Shown: in pieces, positions 63,960-64,000 of the stretch
How the letters are laid out: each line of letters begins with the position of its first letter
Position numbering within the stretch: the stretch's first letter is position 1
NCBI RefSeq assembly: GCF_002443255.2
Contig: NW_019211456.1
Location: 434,001 to 498,000 of the forward strand
DNA: 64,000 nucleotides
From: Varroa destructor
Taxonomy: Eukaryota > Arthropoda > Arachnida > Mesostigmata > Varroidae
Direction: 5' to 3'
Made by a program: the position numbers and the translations under genes
The notes under the pieces: model-generated
The model's input: only the letters and a program-made list of their open reading frames with translations
Told to the model about the DNA's origin: nothing
Database searches by the model: none

Positions 63960-64000
63960 CAGCACGAAACAGAGTAAATAGGTCCATTTTTGAATCAGTA

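Overview
The window is eukaryotic nuclear DNA from an animal. It is AT-rich, its genes are split into short exons (27 to 444 nt) by GT-AG introns up to about 2.4 kb, and intergenic stretches are long and carry decayed transposons and AT microsatellites. An arthropod is the most likely source, because there is a TTAGG-type (CCTAA) interstitial repeat, an insect/chelicerate-like lipocalin, and mariner and non-LTR remnants. A mite or another small arthropod is possible, but the sequence does not settle this. No prokaryotic operons, CRISPR arrays or intact mobile elements were seen. All gene models were assembled by eye from splice sites, matching exon phases and remembered family motifs; none was checked by search.

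Layout. 1-2.2 kb: no recognised gene. 2.2-7.0 kb (-): RRS1, a ribosome assembly factor, in five exons; its first coding intron holds a possible piggyBac zinc-finger scrap. 7.0-8.2 kb: divergent intergenic region shared with the next gene. 8.2-13.7 kb (+): a sororin (CDCA5) homologue in five exons, a cohesion protector. 16.4-18.3 kb (-): an unrecognised single-pass membrane protein in three exons. 20.0-22.6 kb (+): a secreted lipocalin in five exons with all three lipocalin signature regions. 24.5-25.2 kb (+): a weakly supported two-exon small gene. 27.5-27.7 kb (-): an orphan exon-like block. 29.6-37.4 kb (-): CCDC174 in eleven exons, including one GC-AG intron that also contains a dead reverse-transcriptase fragment. 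40.6-42.7 kb (+): two decayed Tc1/mariner transposases. 43.0-44.3 kb (-): nicotinamide riboside kinase (NMRK) in four exons, with the P-loop and catalytic residues visible. 46.2-46.7 kb (-): reverse-transcriptase fragment. 50.46-50.55 kb: a perfect 36-bp inverted repeat with a 14-nt loop. 54.8 kb: TTAGG-like interstitial repeat. 59.6-63.6 kb (+): five exons of a BAIAP3/Munc13-4 family gene that runs off the right edge.

The genes do not form a pathway. They are housekeeping genes (ribosome biogenesis, cohesion, a nuclear coiled-coil protein, NAD salvage), a secreted ligand carrier and an exocytosis priming factor, placed on both strands with no sign of a functional cluster. The most unusual elements are the perfect hairpin, the unknown membrane protein, the orphan exon and the altered sororin C-terminus.
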